Part shown: positions 9,203-10,294 of the stretch, piece after piece | Position numbering within the stretch: position 1 is the stretch's first letter | Layout: each line of letters starts with the position of its first letter | NCBI GenBank assembly: GCA_002501605.1 | Contig: DANW01000011.1 | Span: 24,412 to 34,705, forward strand | Source: Euryarchaeota archaeon UBA28 | GTDB taxonomy: Archaea; Thermoplasmatota; Poseidoniia; Poseidoniales; Thalassarchaeaceae | Direction: 5' to 3' | DNA: 10,294 nucleotides | The notes under the pieces: model-generated | Database searches by the model: none | Told to the model about the DNA's origin: nothing | The model's input: the letters and a program-made list of their open reading frames with translations, nothing else | Position numbers and translations under genes: made by a program

Positions 9203-10294
9203 TCAGACTAGTTCGATGTCATCATCGTCGTAGGCTATGTCTTCTTCTTCCTCGGGCTCCTCAACAGAAACAACTGGCGCAGGAATGTCGTCTTGGTCAT
9301 CAATATCTTCCTCGGAGTCGTCTGAGATCGCCTCCAAGTAAGCCATGTGTGACTTCCACCTTCTCCGATTTAGAGCTGATTGCGTTCCTGCTATCAATAG
9401 CATGAAGGCAATTATTCCCACTACATATGTGGAAATCCGTGGGTGGGTAAATTCGTTCACTAAACGATCTACTAGAGAGCTAATGCCTACAGTCATGACC
9501 ACGGAGGTTTTTGCTGTTGATTCATCTGGCCAGCTTTGATCTGTATCGAAGGGTGTGGCCGATACTTCAATGATGGATCTATCACCATTATTTGACGAAG
9601 CTGGCACTGACACCTCAAGGACGAAAGTAACTTCATCAAATGCGTCCAGAACAATTAGTACTGATCCAGAAGGTCCATCGATTTCTACACTCCAACCTGA
9701 TGACTCAGATTCAGCCTCCAGAAGGATGGTGAGGGGGCTGTTACCCAAATTCTTCACTTTCATCTGGATCTCAACAGTATCTCCCGGGGAGAGGAGTCTA
9801 TTTGGAGAAACTTGGACGATTTCCAATTTTGGTTCGTCTGAGTCTATTTCGAATATCATTGGTAGATCGAAATATCTCGGATCTGCGTCGGGGGTATCCT
9901 CGACGATTCTAAGGTAAACCGTGTGATTGCCGAATTCCACCTGACTAGTAAGAGTCACAGTCACAAATACTTCGATTTCATCGCCCGGTGCCAAGGAAAC
10001 TCTGGGTATGGCGTTCCCTGAATCGTCTTCAATTCTGAATTGCCATTGCCCATAGGCTGCATTTCTTTCTGTATTCTCTTCCAGTGAAGCGGGATTCTGT
10101 ATCCTCCACCATGTTGCTGATTCGCCCGATGTCATCGTATTGGTAATTTTAGCTCTGAGTGTGACTTCTGAATTACCTGGTCCTGGAGAGCAAAGAGACA
10201 CTTTGATGTGTCCTAGGGGGGATCCATCGCAATCGTAAGACACTTCGGCCCTGATACCGAATGTCCTTTGTATGGTGAAATCTATCGTGGAAGA
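9203..10294 (-). CDS. C-terminal part of a type I membrane surface protein with NEW3/CARDB-like domains and acidic tail (partial)
   Basis: The frame is open from the window edge to a TGA at 9203-9205, giving 363 residues; a GTG at 10243 lies inside coding sequence and is not the start. Two beta-sandwich domains are visible. The first spans about residues 1-150. The second (154 to about 269) opens EPKLEIVQVSPN and contains LSPGDTVEIQMKVKNLGNSP and a V-P-A-S...G phrase, which resembles NEW3/CARDB-type domains. A membrane helix follows at about 287-308 (ISTYVVGIIAFMLLIAG), then NRRRWK, which places the tail inside. The last 35-40 residues are almost all Asp, Glu and hydrophobics, ending DDDDIELV. 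It lies 105 bp upstream of the giant gene on the same strand and shares its topology. The partner and function are unknown. Confidence 0.88.
   Translation of the reverse strand, partial: SSTIDFTIQRTFGIRAEVSYDCDGSPLGHIKVSLCSPGPGNSEVTLRAKITNTMTSGESATWWRIQNPASLEENTERNAAYGQWQFRIEDDSGNAIPRVSLAPGDEIEVFVTVTLTSQVEFGNHTVYLRIVEDTPDADPRYFDLPMIFEIDSDEPKLEIVQVSPNRLLSPGDTVEIQMKVKNLGNSPLTILLEAESESSGWSVEIDGPSGSVLIVLDAFDEVTFVLEVSVPASSNNGDRSIIEVSATPFDTDQSWPDESTAKTSVVMTVGISSLVDRLVNEFTHPRISTYVVGIIAFMLLIAGTQSALNRRRWKSHMAYLEAISDDSEEDIDDQDDIPAPVVSVEEPEEEEDIAYDDDDIELV

Noticed and set aside
10241..10243. GTG as start of the upstream minus-strand gene
   Set aside because: The frame stays open with similar beta-rich coding sequence through to the window edge, and there is no ribosome-binding site; it is an internal Val.

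Overview
The window looks like archaeal chromosome, most plausibly a marine planktonic euryarchaeon of the Marine Group II / Poseidoniales type. That placement is inferred from protein style: giant single-pass surface proteins with Asp-rich thrombospondin type 3-like repeats, stacks of cysteine-free Ig-like modules, dozens of N-x-S/T sequons, and a membrane anchor near the C-terminus. No rRNA or other phylogenetic marker is present, so the placement is moderate in confidence.

Layout. Positions 1-168 (+) hold the last 55 codons of a gene whose end weakly resembles an Hsp20/alpha-crystallin domain. It converges on, and overlaps by 4 bp, the end of the dominant gene, which fills about 165-9097 on the minus strand and encodes a protein of about 2977 residues. 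In order this protein has a signal peptide, about 20 Ca-binding-type Asp repeats, a transglutaminase-like segment, about 16 Ig-like beta-sandwich modules, one membrane helix, and a cytoplasmic DUF4129-type domain. A 105-bp gap (9098-9202) separates it from the 3' part of a second minus-strand gene (9203-10294, cut by the window edge). That gene encodes a smaller protein of the same topology: NEW3/CARDB-like outer domains, one membrane helix and a very acidic cytoplasmic tail.

How they may work together. The two minus-strand genes are co-directional and both encode type I membrane proteins with outer adhesion-like modules and a short inner tail, so they may act at the same cell-surface structure. 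The large one has the domain ends of the TgpA-type transglutaminase/DUF4129 family, but with a roughly 1800-residue Ig-like stalk between the transglutaminase and the membrane helix. Its transglutaminase segment keeps a Cys but lacks the usual His and Asp.

Points most worth checking. The start of the large gene appears frameshifted: the only ATG with a good ribosome-binding site is one frame away, and a run of six A (slippery heptamer A AAA AAC) lies exactly where the frames must join. The transglutaminase triad looks degenerate. No RNA genes, mobile elements, CRISPR arrays or origins were seen. Residue numbers for the large protein count from the TTG at 9200 (first codon of the uninterrupted frame) unless stated otherwise.
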